A DNA stretch of 64,000 nt from contig NZ_CP022998.1 of NCBI RefSeq assembly GCF_002277895.1, positions 3,515,501 through 3,579,500 on the forward strand, written 5' to 3'. Of the stretch, positions 17,203 to 27,170 are shown piece by piece. The position numbers and the translations under genes were made by a program. Under the pieces are notes generated by a model. That model was given only the letters and a program-made list of their open reading frames with translations. It was not told where the DNA came from and did not search any database. The stretch is from Rhizobium sp. 11515TR. Lineage in GTDB: Bacteria > Pseudomonadota > Alphaproteobacteria > Rhizobiales > Rhizobiaceae. How positions within the stretch are numbered: the first letter of the stretch is position 1; every line of letters begins with the position of its first letter.

Positions 17203-17988
17203 ATGTCTCTAACTGCACTCGCCGAAAACCCTTTGATGCCCGTACAGGCCATGCCGGTCTATTTGATCAATATCGATCGCGCGGCAGAGCGGCTGGCGGA
17301 GATCCAGCGTCAAAGCGATGAATTCGGCTTCCGATTCGAACGCATCGATGGCGTCGATGGCGCGCTCGTCCCGCGCGAGCAATGGATCGATGTCGACCAT
17401 GTTCGTTTCCAGCGCCGACATGGCCGGACCATTCTGCCCGGCGAATACGGCTGCTACCGCAGCCACTTGACGGCACTGCGCCAGTTTCTGGCAAACGGCG
17501 GTGAAATAGCCATCATCATCGAAGACGATGTCGCCTTGGATGCCGAGTTTCTGGCACGTGCCGCGGCGGCCAGGGAAGCCGCGCCAGCCGCCGATCTCAT
17601 CAAGCTTGTCAATCACCGTTGGAACGGCTTTCGCGCCATGGCGCGCAGCCTCAAGGGAGATATCGTCGGGCGTTGCCTGTTCGGTCCACAGGGTTCCACC
17701 GCCTGCTATCTCGTCACGCGCCGCGGCGCCGAGAAGATCGTGAAATCGCTCTCCGTTATGTCGCTGCCCTGGGATGTGGCCGTCGAGCGGGGCTGGGACA
17801 TGCATATATCCATCGTCAGCACGCGCGCGAATATTGCCGGTTTCAGCCGGCTGCAGAGAACGACCATGATCGGCTGGCGCCGCGATTATCGAGCAGCCAA
17901 ATCTTCTGCCCTGCGGCGTTTTCCAGCGCACATTTTTCGAACCTTGGATTTCTTTCGCCGCATCGCCTATGTGCTGACGACGCCATAG
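17203..17988 (+). CDS. Glycosyltransferase family 25 protein
   Basis: A 261-residue protein of the GT25 (LPS glycosyltransferase) type. The start VYLINIDRAAERLAEIQRQS, GEYGCYRSHLTALRQFL, and the metal-binding IIIEDDVALD near residue 105 are hallmarks of this family, and STACYLVTRRGAEKIV is the usual later block. Such enzymes add galactose or similar sugars to lipopolysaccharide at the inner side of the membrane. The ATG at 17203 is used; a GTG at 17194 and an ATG at 17236 are alternatives, and no strong ribosome site is visible. It diverges from serC and is convergent with the outer-membrane protein gene. Confidence 0.83.
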   Translation: MSLTALAENPLMPVQAMPVYLINIDRAAERLAEIQRQSDEFGFRFERIDGVDGALVPREQWIDVDHVRFQRRHGRTILPGEYGCYRSHLTALRQFLANGGEIAIIIEDDVALDAEFLARAAAAREAAPAADLIKLVNHRWNGFRAMARSLKGDIVGRCLFGPQGSTACYLVTRRGAEKIVKSLSVMSLPWDVAVERGWDMHISIVSTRANIAGFSRLQRTTMIGWRRDYRAAKSSALRRFPAHIFRTLDFFRRIAYVLTTP

Positions 17989-17998
17989 GCGACAAGCC

Positions 17999-18814
17999 TC
18001 ACCAAGTGGTGATCCGCAGGCCGACACGAATTTCGTGACGCGACAATGCCCCGTCGCGGCCTGTGGTGGCGCTGGCCGCAGAATCGCCAAACATGTCGCC
18101 GCCGGCGATATGGGAGAAACGATAGCCGAGATCGACCTTGACGTTCGGCGCGACTTCATAGGCGACACCCGCCATCAAGGCATAGGACATGCGCCAGTCA
18201 CTTTCGCCAGGATATCGAGCACTGACCGACGCAGCGCCACCGCAACCCGATGCGCCGTCAAGACAGGAGCCGGTGACATTGACGCTGTTCCAGGAAACCC
18301 GCGTGGCGCCAAGACCGGCGCCGACATAGGGCGTGAAACCCGCAAGCGTCCCGAGATCGACATAGCCGTTGACCATGAGGCTGCCAGCCCTGAAGGAGGA
18401 ACGGGCCTTCGTGGAGCATCCCGTGCCGCCGGCCCCGCCGGAACAAGGCGAATCGCTCGAAAGGCGGCCATTGAAATCGCCGCTGAAGAAATCGCCAGAC
18501 ACGTCGGCGCGAAACAGATCGTTGAATTGATAACCGATACCGAGGCCGCCGGAAAAATCACCGCCGAACCGGGTCGAATCAAAGCTGCTCGAACTGTAAT
18601 CGCCACCCGCAGGATCATAGGCACGAAGTCTCGTATCCGTGCGGCTGGCGTTGACCGCATAGCCCACATCGCCGCGCACATACCATCCCCTGGCATCCTT
18701 GACGCTGACCTCCGGCATCTTGATTTCCGGCGGTGCTGCATCGGCCGCAAAGGCAATACCCGCCGATGCGCCTGCCATCGCTGCGGCCAGCGCCAAAGCG
18801 TCAAAACGGATCAT
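17999..18814 (-). CDS. Outer-membrane beta-barrel protein (Omp25/RopB-like), copy 1
   Basis: A 271-residue porin-like protein. A signal peptide covers about residues 1-23 (ending GIAFA), followed by the family mark GWYVRGDVGYAVN and a set of alternating strands (RADVSGDFFSGDF, GFTPYVGAGLGATRVSW, YALMAGVAYEVAPNVKVDLG). It ends in RVGLRITTW, with a terminal aromatic residue as expected for outer-membrane insertion. Two Cys pairs sit in predicted loops (CSGGAGGTGC and CLDGASGC). A paralogue lies next to it at 19058. Its own promoter is likely, as a terminator precedes it. Confidence 0.85.
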   Translation of the reverse strand: MIRFDALALAAAMAGASAGIAFAADAAPPEIKMPEVSVKDARGWYVRGDVGYAVNASRTDTRLRAYDPAGGDYSSSSFDSTRFGGDFSGGLGIGYQFNDLFRADVSGDFFSGDFNGRLSSDSPCSGGAGGTGCSTKARSSFRAGSLMVNGYVDLGTLAGFTPYVGAGLGATRVSWNSVNVTGSCLDGASGCGGAASVSARYPGESDWRMSYALMAGVAYEVAPNVKVDLGYRFSHIAGGDMFGDSAASATTGRDGALSRHEIRVGLRITTW

Positions 18815-18995
18815 TACCCCTCGCCTTCCATCCTCGGGCCGACGCCCGCGCGTCGAATCGGCTGGCCTGTGCTTCCTAGCGATAACCTCAAAAGAGGATC
18901 CGATGCAGGAAGGCGGCCATTCTCATTTCATTAACCATAGGGAATTCATGGTTAATGAAGCTTTAAAACAGCGTGGAATTACTTAACGGAATGGG

Positions 18996-19034
18996 AAAAA
19001 GAAAAAGCCGCCCGGATGAAACCAGGCGGCTTTT
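18996..19034 (-). terminator. Terminator of the second outer-membrane protein gene
   Basis: AAAAGCCGCC (19003-19012) pairs with GGCGGCTTTT (19025-19034). On the minus strand the stem is followed by a run of T, and it lies 23 bases after the stop of the gene starting at 19909. This separates the two tandem paralogues into different transcripts. Confidence 0.85.
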
Positions 19035-19057
19035 CAATAACGTGGAATGGATATTGC

Positions 19058-19909
19058 TTACTTGTAAACCGATGGCTGGACCGGGATATCGGCCGGCGGC
19101 ATGTAGCTTGCGGTCTGGCAGCCGCCGAAGGTATAGCGCGCACCGATGCGGGCTTCGTGCAGGTTCAGACCCTTGTCGTAGCCAGGACCGCCATTCTCGT
19201 TGTAACCGAACATGTCGCCGCCCTGAACGTGACGGTAGCGATAGCCAACATCGGCCTTGAGATTGCAGCTCAGGTCGATGGATGTACCGGCCATCAGCGC
19301 ATAGGTGAAGCGCCAGCTGCCGCGGCCGTTATGCGTGACCGACCCGTCGCAGGAATCCGGATTGGCGTCCGAGCAGGACGTGTTTTTCAGATTGCTCCAC
19401 TTGACATAGGTGCCGCCGAGACCGCCACCGACATAGGGGGTGAAGATGCCGTAAGTGCCGAGATCGACATAAGCGTTGGCAAGCAAGCTATAGGCCGTGA
19501 GCGAAGCGAGATCGCGAGAGGTCGCCGCAGTCGGAGTAAAGCCCGGGCCGCAGGCACCGCAATCGCCCTTCGTGGAGCCCTTAAAATCGGACTTGAAGAG
19601 ATAGTCGAGCGTCAAGTCCGTGCGCAGGTAGTTGTTGATCTGGTAACCGACACCGCCGCCGAGCGTGACATTGCCGTCCAGCTTCGCACGATCGAAATCG
19701 ACAAGGCTGGAATTGGAGCCCTGGAAGTAGTTGGCACCGCGCAGGTTCGTGAAGGCATAGCCGACATCGCCGCGCAGATACCAGCCGCTGGATTGGGCGA
19801 CGGTCACTTCCGGCGCCGGCTGAACCGGTTCGGGTGTATAGAGATCAGCAGAAAAGGCCGACGTGCCAACAAGCAAAGTGGCAAGTGCCCCCATCAGGGT
19901 TTTCATCAT
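19058..19909 (-). CDS. Outer-membrane beta-barrel protein (Omp25/RopB-like), copy 2
   Basis: A 283-residue paralogue of the gene at 17999. The signal peptide is MMKTLMGALATLLVGTSAFS, then GWYLRGDVGYAFTNLRG and the repeated barrel strands, including TPYVGGGLGGTYVKW and LMAGTSIDLSCNLKADVGYR. Cys residues again occur in predicted loops. The last barrel strand (ARIGARYTFGGC) is followed by about 18 extra residues ending PVQPSVYK, so the usual terminal Phe is missing. The ATG at 19909 is used because GGAG precedes it; the frame is open to 19969. The upstream region is AT-rich, which fits a strong promoter for an abundant protein. Confidence 0.85.
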   Translation of the reverse strand: MMKTLMGALATLLVGTSAFSADLYTPEPVQPAPEVTVAQSSGWYLRGDVGYAFTNLRGANYFQGSNSSLVDFDRAKLDGNVTLGGGVGYQINNYLRTDLTLDYLFKSDFKGSTKGDCGACGPGFTPTAATSRDLASLTAYSLLANAYVDLGTYGIFTPYVGGGLGGTYVKWSNLKNTSCSDANPDSCDGSVTHNGRGSWRFTYALMAGTSIDLSCNLKADVGYRYRHVQGGDMFGYNENGGPGYDKGLNLHEARIGARYTFGGCQTASYMPPADIPVQPSVYK

Positions 19910-20230
19910 GGCTTTGGCTCCAAATTTCTTGCCCTTGGCACAGCAAATGCTTGCCAATTGAAAAGACATGACAGGGATAATGATGAAAAGGAGTTAAAAC
20001 CTGATTAACTACGAATATTTACCCTGTTTATTCAGGAATTATACTTTATTTTATATATTAGAGGATGTTGATTTTTAAATAAAGAGAATGGGATACGACT
20101 ACCCACTTCCTCTATTTCCGTACCGTAGCGCTGTGTCTGGGCACAAACCGAGGCCCGGCCTCGCTAAACCAATTGGCAAGAATCGAACCATTACAGTGCT
20201 TCGGCCGGGAGATAACTCAGGAGGAAGTCG
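19910..20230. other. AT-rich intergenic region
   Basis: This stretch holds the promoter of the second outer-membrane protein gene (minus) and of the SH3-domain gene (plus). About 20010-20090 is markedly AT-rich for this genome. AGGAGG at 20219-20224 is the ribosome site of the next gene. No other gene was seen. Confidence 0.5.
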
Positions 20231-20791
20231 CTGACTTACCGTGGAACAATATGGGCCAGCCTGGGCCTTGCTCTTATCTTCTTGAGCTCCGTCTCATCGG
20301 CAGATGCGATGCCGGTCAAGCCGGCAGCAGCCGCGGCCACTGCTTGGAACAAGGGGCGCGAGACGGGCTTGCCGATCCCGCGCTACGTTTCGCTCCGAGC
20401 TCATAAGGCGCGCATGCGCGTCGGGCCCTCGACGATCTATGCCACGAAATGGATCTATATGAAGCCGGGTCTTCCCTTGGAAATCATTGATGAATACGGC
20501 CATTGGCGACAGGTCCGCGATGATACCGGAGTGACCGGCTGGATGCATACAGCCCTGCTCTCCGGAGCACGGACGGCCGTAGTCGCTCCATGGCTGACGA
20601 AGAATGCCATGCTGCGCACTGATCCGAATCCCGCCGCAAAGGCAATCGCGGAGCTGCAGCCGCGCGTACTGGTCTCGCTGCAATCCTGCACCGGAACCTG
20701 GTGCCGTGTTTCGGTCCGGGAGCATTCCGCCAGAGGCTATATCAGGCAGGACAAGCTTTGGGGCGCCTATCCCGGAGAAATGTTCCAGTAG
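20231..20791 (+). CDS. Exported SH3-domain protein with apparent CTG start
   Basis: A 186-residue protein. Residues 1-29 form a signal peptide (TYRGTIWASLGLALIFLSS, then VSSADAMP). The mature part starts LPIPRYVSLRAHKARMRVGP and carries two bacterial SH3-like repeats, about 53-110 and 115-170. In rhizobia such proteins act in the periplasm, probably on peptidoglycan. There is no ATG, GTG or TTG that keeps the whole signal peptide. AGGAGG at 20219-20224 is followed six bases later by CTG at 20231, in frame and just before the signal peptide. A start at TTG 20282 would remove the export signal. A sequencing error is the alternative. Confidence 0.75.
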   Translation: MTYRGTIWASLGLALIFLSSVSSADAMPVKPAAAAATAWNKGRETGLPIPRYVSLRAHKARMRVGPSTIYATKWIYMKPGLPLEIIDEYGHWRQVRDDTGVTGWMHTALLSGARTAVVAPWLTKNAMLRTDPNPAAKAIAELQPRVLVSLQSCTGTWCRVSVREHSARGYIRQDKLWGAYPGEMFQ

Positions 20792-20815
20792 ACTGACCAT
20801 CATGCCGAAACTGAA

Positions 20816-20852
20816 AATACTATGGCCGCCTCGACGAGGCGGCCATAGTATT
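20816..20852. terminator. Bidirectional terminator between SH3 gene and glmM
   Basis: A perfect 17-base-pair stem (20816-20832 with 20836-20852, core ATGGCCGCCTC) closed by a three-base loop. It lies between two convergent genes, and its A/T ends give a T-rich 3' side on both strands. Confidence 0.85.
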
Positions 20853-20878
20853 ATTCGGGAATTACTTCTTTCGTTTGC

Positions 20879-22231
20879 TCAGGCGGCCGAGCGCACACTC
20901 GAGATCACGTCGATCAGTCCGCCGACGATGCGTTCGATCTGGCCGCGATCGTCGCCTTCCGCCATGACACGGATCAGGGGCTCGGTGCCGGAAGGGCGGA
21001 TCACCAGACGGCCGTTGCGGGAAAGCTCGCTTTCCGCATCGGCGATTGCCTGGCGCACCTGAATGTCCTCCAGTGGCTTGCCGCCGGAAATACGGACGTT
21101 GCGCAGCAGCTGCGGTACCGGTTCGAAACGGCGACAGACTTCACTGACCGGCTTGCTCGTGCGCTTCACCGCAGCAAGGATCTGCAGCGCAGCCACGAGG
21201 CCGTCGCCTGTCGTGCCATAGTCGGACAATACGATGTGGCCGGACTGCTCGCCGCCGACATTGTAATTGTGCTGGCGCATATGCTCGACGACATAGCGGT
21301 CGCCGACGGCCGTGCGCGCAAGCGACATGCCACGATCGTCCAGGAAGCGCTCGAGGCCGAGATTGGACATCACGGTTGCGACAATACCATTACCGCGCAG
21401 CGTCTGGCTCTCGGCCCAGCTTTCGGCAATGACGGCCATCAGCTGGTCACCATCGATGATCGTGCCGTTTTCATCGACGATGATGACACGGTCGGCATCC
21501 CCATCCAGCGCGATACCGATATCGGCGCGGACTTCATCCACCTTTTTCTGCAAGGCGACGGGGCTGGTGGAGCCGCAATTCAGATTGATATTCGTGCCGT
21601 TCGGCTCATTGCCGATGGTGACGACGTCGGCGCCAAGCTCCCAAAGAGCGGCCGGGGCCACCTTGTAGGCAGCGCCATTGGCGCAGTCGATTGCGATCCG
21701 CAGCCCCTGCAGCGTCACATCGCGCGGCAGGGTGCGCTTGGCATGTTCGATATAGCGGTCATGCACACCATCGATACGCTTGGCGCGGCCGATATTCTCC
21801 GACTTGGCAAGATGCTCCGACATGTCCTTGTCGAGCATCTCCTCGATTCTCATTTCCAGATCGTCGGAGAGCTTGTAGCCATCCGGCCCGAAAAGCTTGA
21901 TGCCGTTATCCTCGTAGGGATTATGCGAGGCAGAGATCATCACGCCGATATCGGCGCGCAGCGAGCGCGTCAGCATGGCGACCGCGGGTGTCGGGATAGG
22001 GCCGAGAACGAAGGCATCGACACCGGCCGCGGTAAATCCCGCCACCATGGCGTTTTCCAGCATATAGCCGGAAAGACGCGTGTCCTTGCCGATAACGACG
22101 CGATGGCGATGGCTGCCTCGATGGAAGATCGTGCCGGCAGCGATACCTACGCGCATGGCAAGATCCGGCGTCATCGGATAGATATTGGATTGACCGCGAA
22201 TTCCGTCAGTTCCGAAATAACGACGTTTCAT
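20879..22231 (-). CDS. glmM: Phosphoglucosamine mutase GlmM
   Basis: A 450-residue cytoplasmic enzyme that converts glucosamine-6-phosphate to glucosamine-1-phosphate on the way to UDP-GlcNAc, and so to peptidoglycan and LPS. It begins [15 protein letters not shown]; the phosphoserine loop is [12 protein letters not shown] near residue 100, the metal loop is DGDADR near 240, and the phosphate-binding end is [18 protein letters not shown] lies five bases before the ATG at 22231. It follows ftsH in the same direction but with a terminator between them, so it has its own promoter. Confidence 0.96.
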   Translation of the reverse strand: MKRRYFGTDGIRGQSNIYPMTPDLAMRVGIAAGTIFHRGSHRHRVVIGKDTRLSGYMLENAMVAGFTAAGVDAFVLGPIPTPAVAMLTRSLRADIGVMISASHNPYEDNGIKLFGPDGYKLSDDLEMRIEEMLDKDMSEHLAKSENIGRAKRIDGVHDRYIEHAKRTLPRDVTLQGLRIAIDCANGAAYKVAPAALWELGADVVTIGNEPNGTNINLNCGSTSPVALQKKVDEVRADIGIALDGDADRVIIVDENGTIIDGDQLMAVIAESWAESQTLRGNGIVATVMSNLGLERFLDDRGMSLARTAVGDRYVVEHMRQHNYNVGGEQSGHIVLSDYGTTGDGLVAALQILAAVKRTSKPVSEVCRRFEPVPQLLRNVRISGGKPLEDIQVRQAIADAESELSRNGRLVIRPSGTEPLIRVMAEGDDRGQIERIVGGLIDVISSVRSAA

Positions 22232-22541
22232 ATGCACTCCTGTCGTTGCCGCGTCCTCACCGGGACTGCAGCGGCATCGATATCGCCGCCCCAAAGCAAG
22301 CGACACTGCAAACATCGATGCTTGTGGCTCATGCCACAGATTGTAAAATTCGGCACTTAAATTACCGAGAACGCCTATTACAACGCGTTACCATTAATAA
22401 GCACTAAAAAACTGTACCAGGTCGAGACCGACAATAGTCCAATTCACAGCCTACTGCCTCCGCATTACTTTGCCCCACCCGCCAGTTGCCACAAAGGCTG
22501 ATCAACCTCGGAAGCGTTACGCCCTTCTGCCCTCTCCTAAA
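22232..22541. other. Upstream region of glmM
   Basis: About 310 bases between the ftsH terminator and glmM. The middle part (about 22340-22420) is AT-rich and the likely glmM promoter area. No reading frame or RNA gene was recognised. Confidence 0.4.
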
Positions 22542-22575
22542 CAAAAGGCCAGTCACCTGAAACAGGTGGCTGGCC
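22542..22575 (-). terminator. Terminator of ftsH
   Basis: GGCCAGTCACCTG (22547-22559) pairs with CAGGTGGCTGGCC (22563-22575), with one G-T pair and a three-base loop. On the minus strand TTTTGTTT follows. It lies 30 bases past the ftsH stop. Confidence 0.85.
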
Positions 22576-22604
22576 TCTCAACCGAGATTGAACGCCTCGC
22601 GCCC

Positions 22605-24548
22605 TTAGCGCGGTTGTGGTTCGAAACCGCCTTCGGGTTCATCGCCCTTGGCACCGAGTGAACCGTCCTTCTTGGCGCCGGTCTTCGGTACGGCCGAACC
22701 ACGGCTCGGCGGCGTATCGTCACCGAGGTCGCGCGCCGGCTTTTCGCCGCGGATCAGCGCCTTGATTTCCTCGCCCGTCAACGTCTCGTATTCGAGCAGG
22801 CCTTCCGCCAGTGCGACGAACTCATCGTGCTTGGAGGTGAGGATATCCTTGGCCTGCTGATAGGCTTGGTCGATCAGACGGCGAACCTCGTTGTCGATCT
22901 TCTGAGCCGTTGCTTCCGAAACGTTCTTGGATTGCGAAACGGAGTGGCCGAGGAAGACTTCCTGCTGGTTCTCGCCATAGGCGACCTGGCCGAGCTCGTC
23001 GGAGAAACCCCACTGCGTGACCATAGCACGGGCAAGCTTGGTCGCCTGCTCGATATCGGAGGATGCGCCGGAGGTGATGTTCTCCTTGCCGAAGGTCAGT
23101 TCCTCGGCAACGCGGCCGCCCATCATGATGCAGAGGCGTGATACCATCCACTTGTAGCTCATCGAGTAGCGATCGCCCTCGGGGAGCTGCATGACCATGC
23201 CAAGCGCACGGCCGCGCGGAATGATCGTCGCCTTATGCAGCGGATCTGCGACAGCGACATTGAGCGCCGTGATCGCGTGACCGGCTTCGTGATAGGCGGT
23301 GAGCTTCTTTTCCGCCTCGGTCATGGCCGAAGAGCGGCGCTCGGCGCCCATCATGATCTTGTCCTTCGCGTCTTCGAATTCCTGCATCGTCACCAGTCGC
23401 TTATTGCGTCGGGCGGCCATCAGGGCGGCTTCGTTGACAAGGTTCATAAGATCGGCACCGGAGAAACCGGGCGTACCGCGGGCAAGCGTCTTCAGATCGA
23501 CATTGGGAGCCAGCGGCACGTTGCGGGCATGAACCTTGAGGATGCGCTCGCGGCCGACGATATCCGGGTTCGGAACTACGACTTGACGGTCGAAACGGCC
23601 CGGACGCAGCAGCGCGGGGTCGAGAACGTCGGGCCGGTTAGTCGCGGCGATCAGGATGATGCCTTCATTGGCTTCGAAGCCGTCCATCTCGACTAGCAGC
23701 TGGTTCAGCGTCTGTTCGCGCTCGTCGTTACCGCCGCCGAGACCGGCGCCACGATGACGGCCGACGGCATCGATTTCGTCGATGAAGATGATGCAAGGCG
23801 CATTCTTCTTCGCCTGCTCGAACATATCACGGACACGACTTGCACCGACGCCGACGAACATCTCGACGAAATCGGAACCGGAAATGGTGAAGAACGGCAC
23901 GTTGGCTTCGCCCGCAATGGCGCGGGCGAGCAGCGTCTTACCGGTACCGGGAGGTCCGACGAGCAGAACGCCGCGTGGGATACGGCCGCCGAGACGCTGG
24001 AACTTCTGCGGATCGCGCAGAAATTCGACAATTTCTTCCAGGTCCTGCTTGGCTTCGTCGACACCGGCGACGTCATCGAAGGTGACGCGGCCATGCGCCT
24101 CCGTCAGAAGCTTTGCCTTCGACTTGCCGAAGCCCATGGCCCCGCGCGAGCCACCCTGCATCTGCCGCATGAAGAACAGCCAGACACCGAGGATCAGGAG
24201 CATCGGCAACAGCGTGCCGAGATAGCTCAGGAAGCTCGAGGAGCCATCCGATTCCGGGCGGCCGACGATGTTGACGTTCTTGCTTTGCAGGCGTTCAAGC
24301 AGGCTGTCATCCACGACCGGAGCATAGGTCTGGAAGGGCGTGCCGTTTTCGACATAGCTGCCGACAACGCGGTTGCCCGTGACGGTCACGTCACGAACAC
24401 GGCCGGAATCAACTTCCCGGAGGAACTGCGAATACGGTATTTCCCTGGAGCCTGTTTGTGCCGGCGCGTTCTGAAACATGCTGAACAGGGCAATCAACAG
24501 CAGAGCTATAATTGCCCACAGAGCGAAATTACGAAAATTAGGGTTCAT
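22605..24548 (-). CDS. ftsH: ATP-dependent zinc metalloprotease FtsH
   Basis: A 647-residue inner-membrane AAA+ protease that removes damaged membrane proteins and some regulators. Two membrane segments (about 8-24 and 108-127) flank a periplasmic domain. Walker A GPPGTGKT is at 198-205, Walker B IIFIDEID at about 253-260, and the second region of homology is [19 protein letters not shown]. The zinc site HEAGH is at 420-424. The C-terminal tail is longer than in E. coli and low in complexity. The ATG at 24548 is chosen for the GGGGAG four bases before it. It follows tilS in the same direction, as in many proteobacteria. Confidence 0.97.
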   Translation of the reverse strand: MNPNFRNFALWAIIALLLIALFSMFQNAPAQTGSREIPYSQFLREVDSGRVRDVTVTGNRVVGSYVENGTPFQTYAPVVDDSLLERLQSKNVNIVGRPESDGSSSFLSYLGTLLPMLLILGVWLFFMRQMQGGSRGAMGFGKSKAKLLTEAHGRVTFDDVAGVDEAKQDLEEIVEFLRDPQKFQRLGGRIPRGVLLVGPPGTGKTLLARAIAGEANVPFFTISGSDFVEMFVGVGASRVRDMFEQAKKNAPCIIFIDEIDAVGRHRGAGLGGGNDEREQTLNQLLVEMDGFEANEGIILIAATNRPDVLDPALLRPGRFDRQVVVPNPDIVGRERILKVHARNVPLAPNVDLKTLARGTPGFSGADLMNLVNEAALMAARRNKRLVTMQEFEDAKDKIMMGAERRSSAMTEAEKKLTAYHEAGHAITALNVAVADPLHKATIIPRGRALGMVMQLPEGDRYSMSYKWMVSRLCIMMGGRVAEELTFGKENITSGASSDIEQATKLARAMVTQWGFSDELGQVAYGENQQEVFLGHSVSQSKNVSEATAQKIDNEVRRLIDQAYQQAKDILTSKHDEFVALAEGLLEYETLTGEEIKALIRGEKPARDLGDDTPPSRGSAVPKTGAKKDGSLGAKGDEPEGGFEPQPR

Positions 24549-24664
24549 CGAACTCCCCAGCACTGAAACTTCCGCCGCCTAAGCGACGGCATTACTTGAC
24601 CCCTAACATAGGGTTGCGCCAAGCCCTTGCCAAGGCAAACCGCATCGCCGCATGTTTTTTCCGT

Positions 24665-25990
24665 CTATAGGACCGAAAGCGGCAGCCGCATATAGGCTTC
24701 GCGGCCAAAAGCCGCAGAAAGGCGATTGGCGAATGTGAGGTCAAATCGTGTCAAAAAGCGGTCGAAGGGCGCAAGATATGGCGCAACCGTCACCGCTGCC
24801 GCCTTTGCCTCCCCTTCCGTCGCCGCAAGCGGCATCGCCGCCCGGGCGCGCAGCACCACGCCCTTCGGCATAGTCGCCGGAAAAATTGTCATATTTTCCG
24901 TGCCTGCAGCGATGACGCGAACCGGGGCCTTGCCCAAATTGCTGATCTCGAAACGACCGTCCCAAATGCCTTTCGCCCCCGGCAACAGCTTCAGTGGCGC
25001 GATATTGCGGCTTTCCCGCATAAGATAGAGTCCGTCGCGCCTGAGGTCGAAGACCACGCCGCCGGCCGTACGTCGACCGGGGCTGGCACCGTTCACAAAT
25101 TCGAGAACGCGCTCCATTTGCACATGTCCAGGCCCATACGCCTTGCCGCCGAAGACGGCCGCAAGATAGGAAAGCGCATAAGCGACAGCAGCCCGATCTG
25201 CCGAAAGTCCGGCTCGATCGACGACACAAAACGCCTGTGCGTGAATTGTGACCCAATCATCGAGCCATGCAGCCGCTCTCTCGGAAAGAGCTGCGCGATC
25301 GGCGCCGCCATCCGCAGGCACACCCGCCATCGGCTCCGCTTGGAGATCTCTGCGCGTGCGCACACGCTCGTATTTTATATCCTCATTGCTCGGGTCGTCG
25401 AACCAGGATACGCCATGCGTCTTGAGAAAGGTCCTGATATCCGCCCGCCGACAGGCGAGAAACGGCCTGACGATCCAGATGCGCCGATCGAACAAGACCG
25501 CATCGGCAATGCCTGTGCCATGACCGCCCTGCCCGCGGCGCGCGCTGCGCATGGCCATCGTCTCGCGCTGATCATCAAGCGTATGGGCTGTTACGGTCAC
25601 ATCGGCCGAAACATCGGAGGCCAGGTCTGCGAGCAATCCGTAGCGCGCTTCGCGCGCAGCCGCCATGATGCCGGTCTCGGGCTTTTCCCCCTCCCAGCGG
25701 CGGACGAAATGCGAAATACCGCGCGAAGCACAGAATGCCGCGACCTCGCGCGCCTCATCGGCTGCTGCGGCGCGCAGACCATGATCGATGGTCGCAGCGC
25801 TCAGAGTAACATCTTTGTGAGGATGAGATTTCAGCCGCTCGGCAAGGGCAATCAGAAGCCCGGTAGAATCACTGCCTCCGGAAACGGCGACCAGAACATG
25901 AGCAGGCTTCGAAAGAGAATGAAGAAATTCCGTCGCGGCGGCTTCGGGCATCAGCACTGTGGCACCGCCGGTCACAGCGTCAATAGGCAT
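24665..25990 (-). CDS. tilS: tRNA(Ile)-lysidine synthase TilS
   Basis: A 441-residue enzyme that attaches lysine to C34 of the CAU-anticodon tRNA-Ile so that it reads AUA. The N-terminal ATP-pyrophosphatase loop is SGGSDST at about 37-43, followed by TIDHGLR and HTLDDQRET, which are family marks. The C-terminal part is divergent, as is common in alphaproteobacteria. An ATG at 25951 could also be the start, giving a 428-residue protein. The gene begins five bases after the ybgF stop and reads on toward ftsH, so they probably form one unit. Confidence 0.92.
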   Translation of the reverse strand: MPIDAVTGGATVLMPEAAATEFLHSLSKPAHVLVAVSGGSDSTGLLIALAERLKSHPHKDVTLSAATIDHGLRAAAADEAREVAAFCASRGISHFVRRWEGEKPETGIMAAAREARYGLLADLASDVSADVTVTAHTLDDQRETMAMRSARRGQGGHGTGIADAVLFDRRIWIVRPFLACRRADIRTFLKTHGVSWFDDPSNEDIKYERVRTRRDLQAEPMAGVPADGGADRAALSERAAAWLDDWVTIHAQAFCVVDRAGLSADRAAVAYALSYLAAVFGGKAYGPGHVQMERVLEFVNGASPGRRTAGGVVFDLRRDGLYLMRESRNIAPLKLLPGAKGIWDGRFEISNLGKAPVRVIAAGTENMTIFPATMPKGVVLRARAAMPLAATEGEAKAAAVTVAPYLAPFDRFLTRFDLTFANRLSAAFGREAYMRLPLSVL

Positions 25991-25995
25991 GGCAA

Positions 25996-27009
25996 TCAGC
26001 AGGCAAGCCGCTTCTCTTCGCTGGCAACCTTGCCGGTCACAGCCTTGGAGGCCTTGGGATAACGCTTGTTCACCTCGCGAAGCGTGGCGCAGGCCGTATC
26101 CTTGTTGTCGAGCGCCGCAAGCGACATGCCGAGCTTCAGCAACATTTCGGGCGCCTTTTCTGAGGTGCTATATTTCTGATGCGCATTCAGAAAGGTCTTG
26201 GCGGCCTCGTTATACTTACCTTGCGAATAAAGCGCTTCACCGAGCCAGAAATTCGCATCCGCGGCCCGGGAGCTGCTGGGGTAGCTATCGAGATACTGAC
26301 GGAACTCCTGTTCGGCGACGCTGTAGTCGCCGGACAGGACATGGCCATAGGCAGCCTTGTATTGGTCGTTCTCGCTGCCGAGCGAAGCCGTCTGCGAGCC
26401 GGAGCCCGCGCTTGGAGGCGCACCCGAACCATTATTGGCCCCCGTCATCGAGGAACCGATCTGGTCGCCGCTCTGGTCGAACTGGATAGAGCCAAGCTGG
26501 CTCGGCGGCTTGCCACCGCCGGCTCCGCGCGGCGCGGCGCTGCCGTTCTGCGAATCGGTAATGACGCCGGCAATATCGTCCTGCTGGCCGCCGCTCTGCG
26601 CGGGCACATCGGCTTCACTCTTCTTCATCGTGCCGCCGGCAGCCGGCGCGGCAGCACCGCCGCCACCGCGCTTTTCAAGTTGTTGGAAGCGGAATTCGTT
26701 GTCTTCCTGCGCCTTACGGATCGTCTCCTGCATCTGCAACAGCTGATAGCTCATTTCCTCGACACGGCCATTCAGCTGGCGCATCTGGTCTTCAAGCTGT
26801 TGCAGACGAACTTCGGCATCGCTGTTTTGAACGTTGATGACCGGTGCCTGGCCGTATTGTGCTTGTCTTTGGGAATTGCCGGAAGCCGATTGCGCAGAAG
26901 CCTCGCGGCCCCCGAGATGGATTCCGAACAACGACAAGGCAGAAGCATCGCGTTCGCTACCCACGACGGTAGCGAGACAAAGCATGCTCGCCACGACAAG
27001 TTTTTTCAT
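25996..27009 (-). CDS. cpoB: Tol-Pal system protein YbgF/CpoB
   Basis: A 337-residue periplasmic protein. A signal peptide occupies about residues 1-24. A coiled coil (about 60-110, with QLEDQMRQLNGRVEEMSYQL) provides the trimerisation region, a Gly/Ser/Pro-rich linker follows, and three TPR-like repeats lie in the last 120 residues (YKAAYGHVLSGDYSVAEQEF, then NFWLGEALYSQGKYNEAAKTF). In E. coli this protein links Tol-Pal with peptidoglycan synthesis during constriction. The linker is longer than in E. coli. It is the last of the Tol-Pal set, 162 bases after pal with a terminator between. Confidence 0.92.
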   Translation of the reverse strand: MKKLVVASMLCLATVVGSERDASALSLFGIHLGGREASAQSASGNSQRQAQYGQAPVINVQNSDAEVRLQQLEDQMRQLNGRVEEMSYQLLQMQETIRKAQEDNEFRFQQLEKRGGGGAAAPAAGGTMKKSEADVPAQSGGQQDDIAGVITDSQNGSAAPRGAGGGKPPSQLGSIQFDQSGDQIGSSMTGANNGSGAPPSAGSGSQTASLGSENDQYKAAYGHVLSGDYSVAEQEFRQYLDSYPSSSRAADANFWLGEALYSQGKYNEAAKTFLNAHQKYSTSEKAPEMLLKLGMSLAALDNKDTACATLREVNKRYPKASKAVTGKVASEEKRLAC

Positions 27010-27112
27010 ATGGATCTTCCTGTCCTATTGATTCTTCGGGCCGGAGGGCTCGAACAGGAGATTTTTACAATTACTCTCAAAAAGCAACGGAGTTCGGCCA
27101 AAGTGTGGTCAA

Positions 27113-27142
27113 AAAAGTAAAGGCGGCCAGGAGGCCGCCTTT
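27113..27142 (-). terminator. Terminator after pal
   Basis: AAAGGCGGCC (27119-27128) pairs with GGCCGCCTTT (27133-27142) with a four-base loop. On the minus strand a run of T follows. It lies 29 bases past the pal stop and before cpoB, so part of the transcripts may end here. Confidence 0.85.
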
Positions 27143-27170
27143 TGCATTTCGACTGGTCTTTCTTCGTCTA

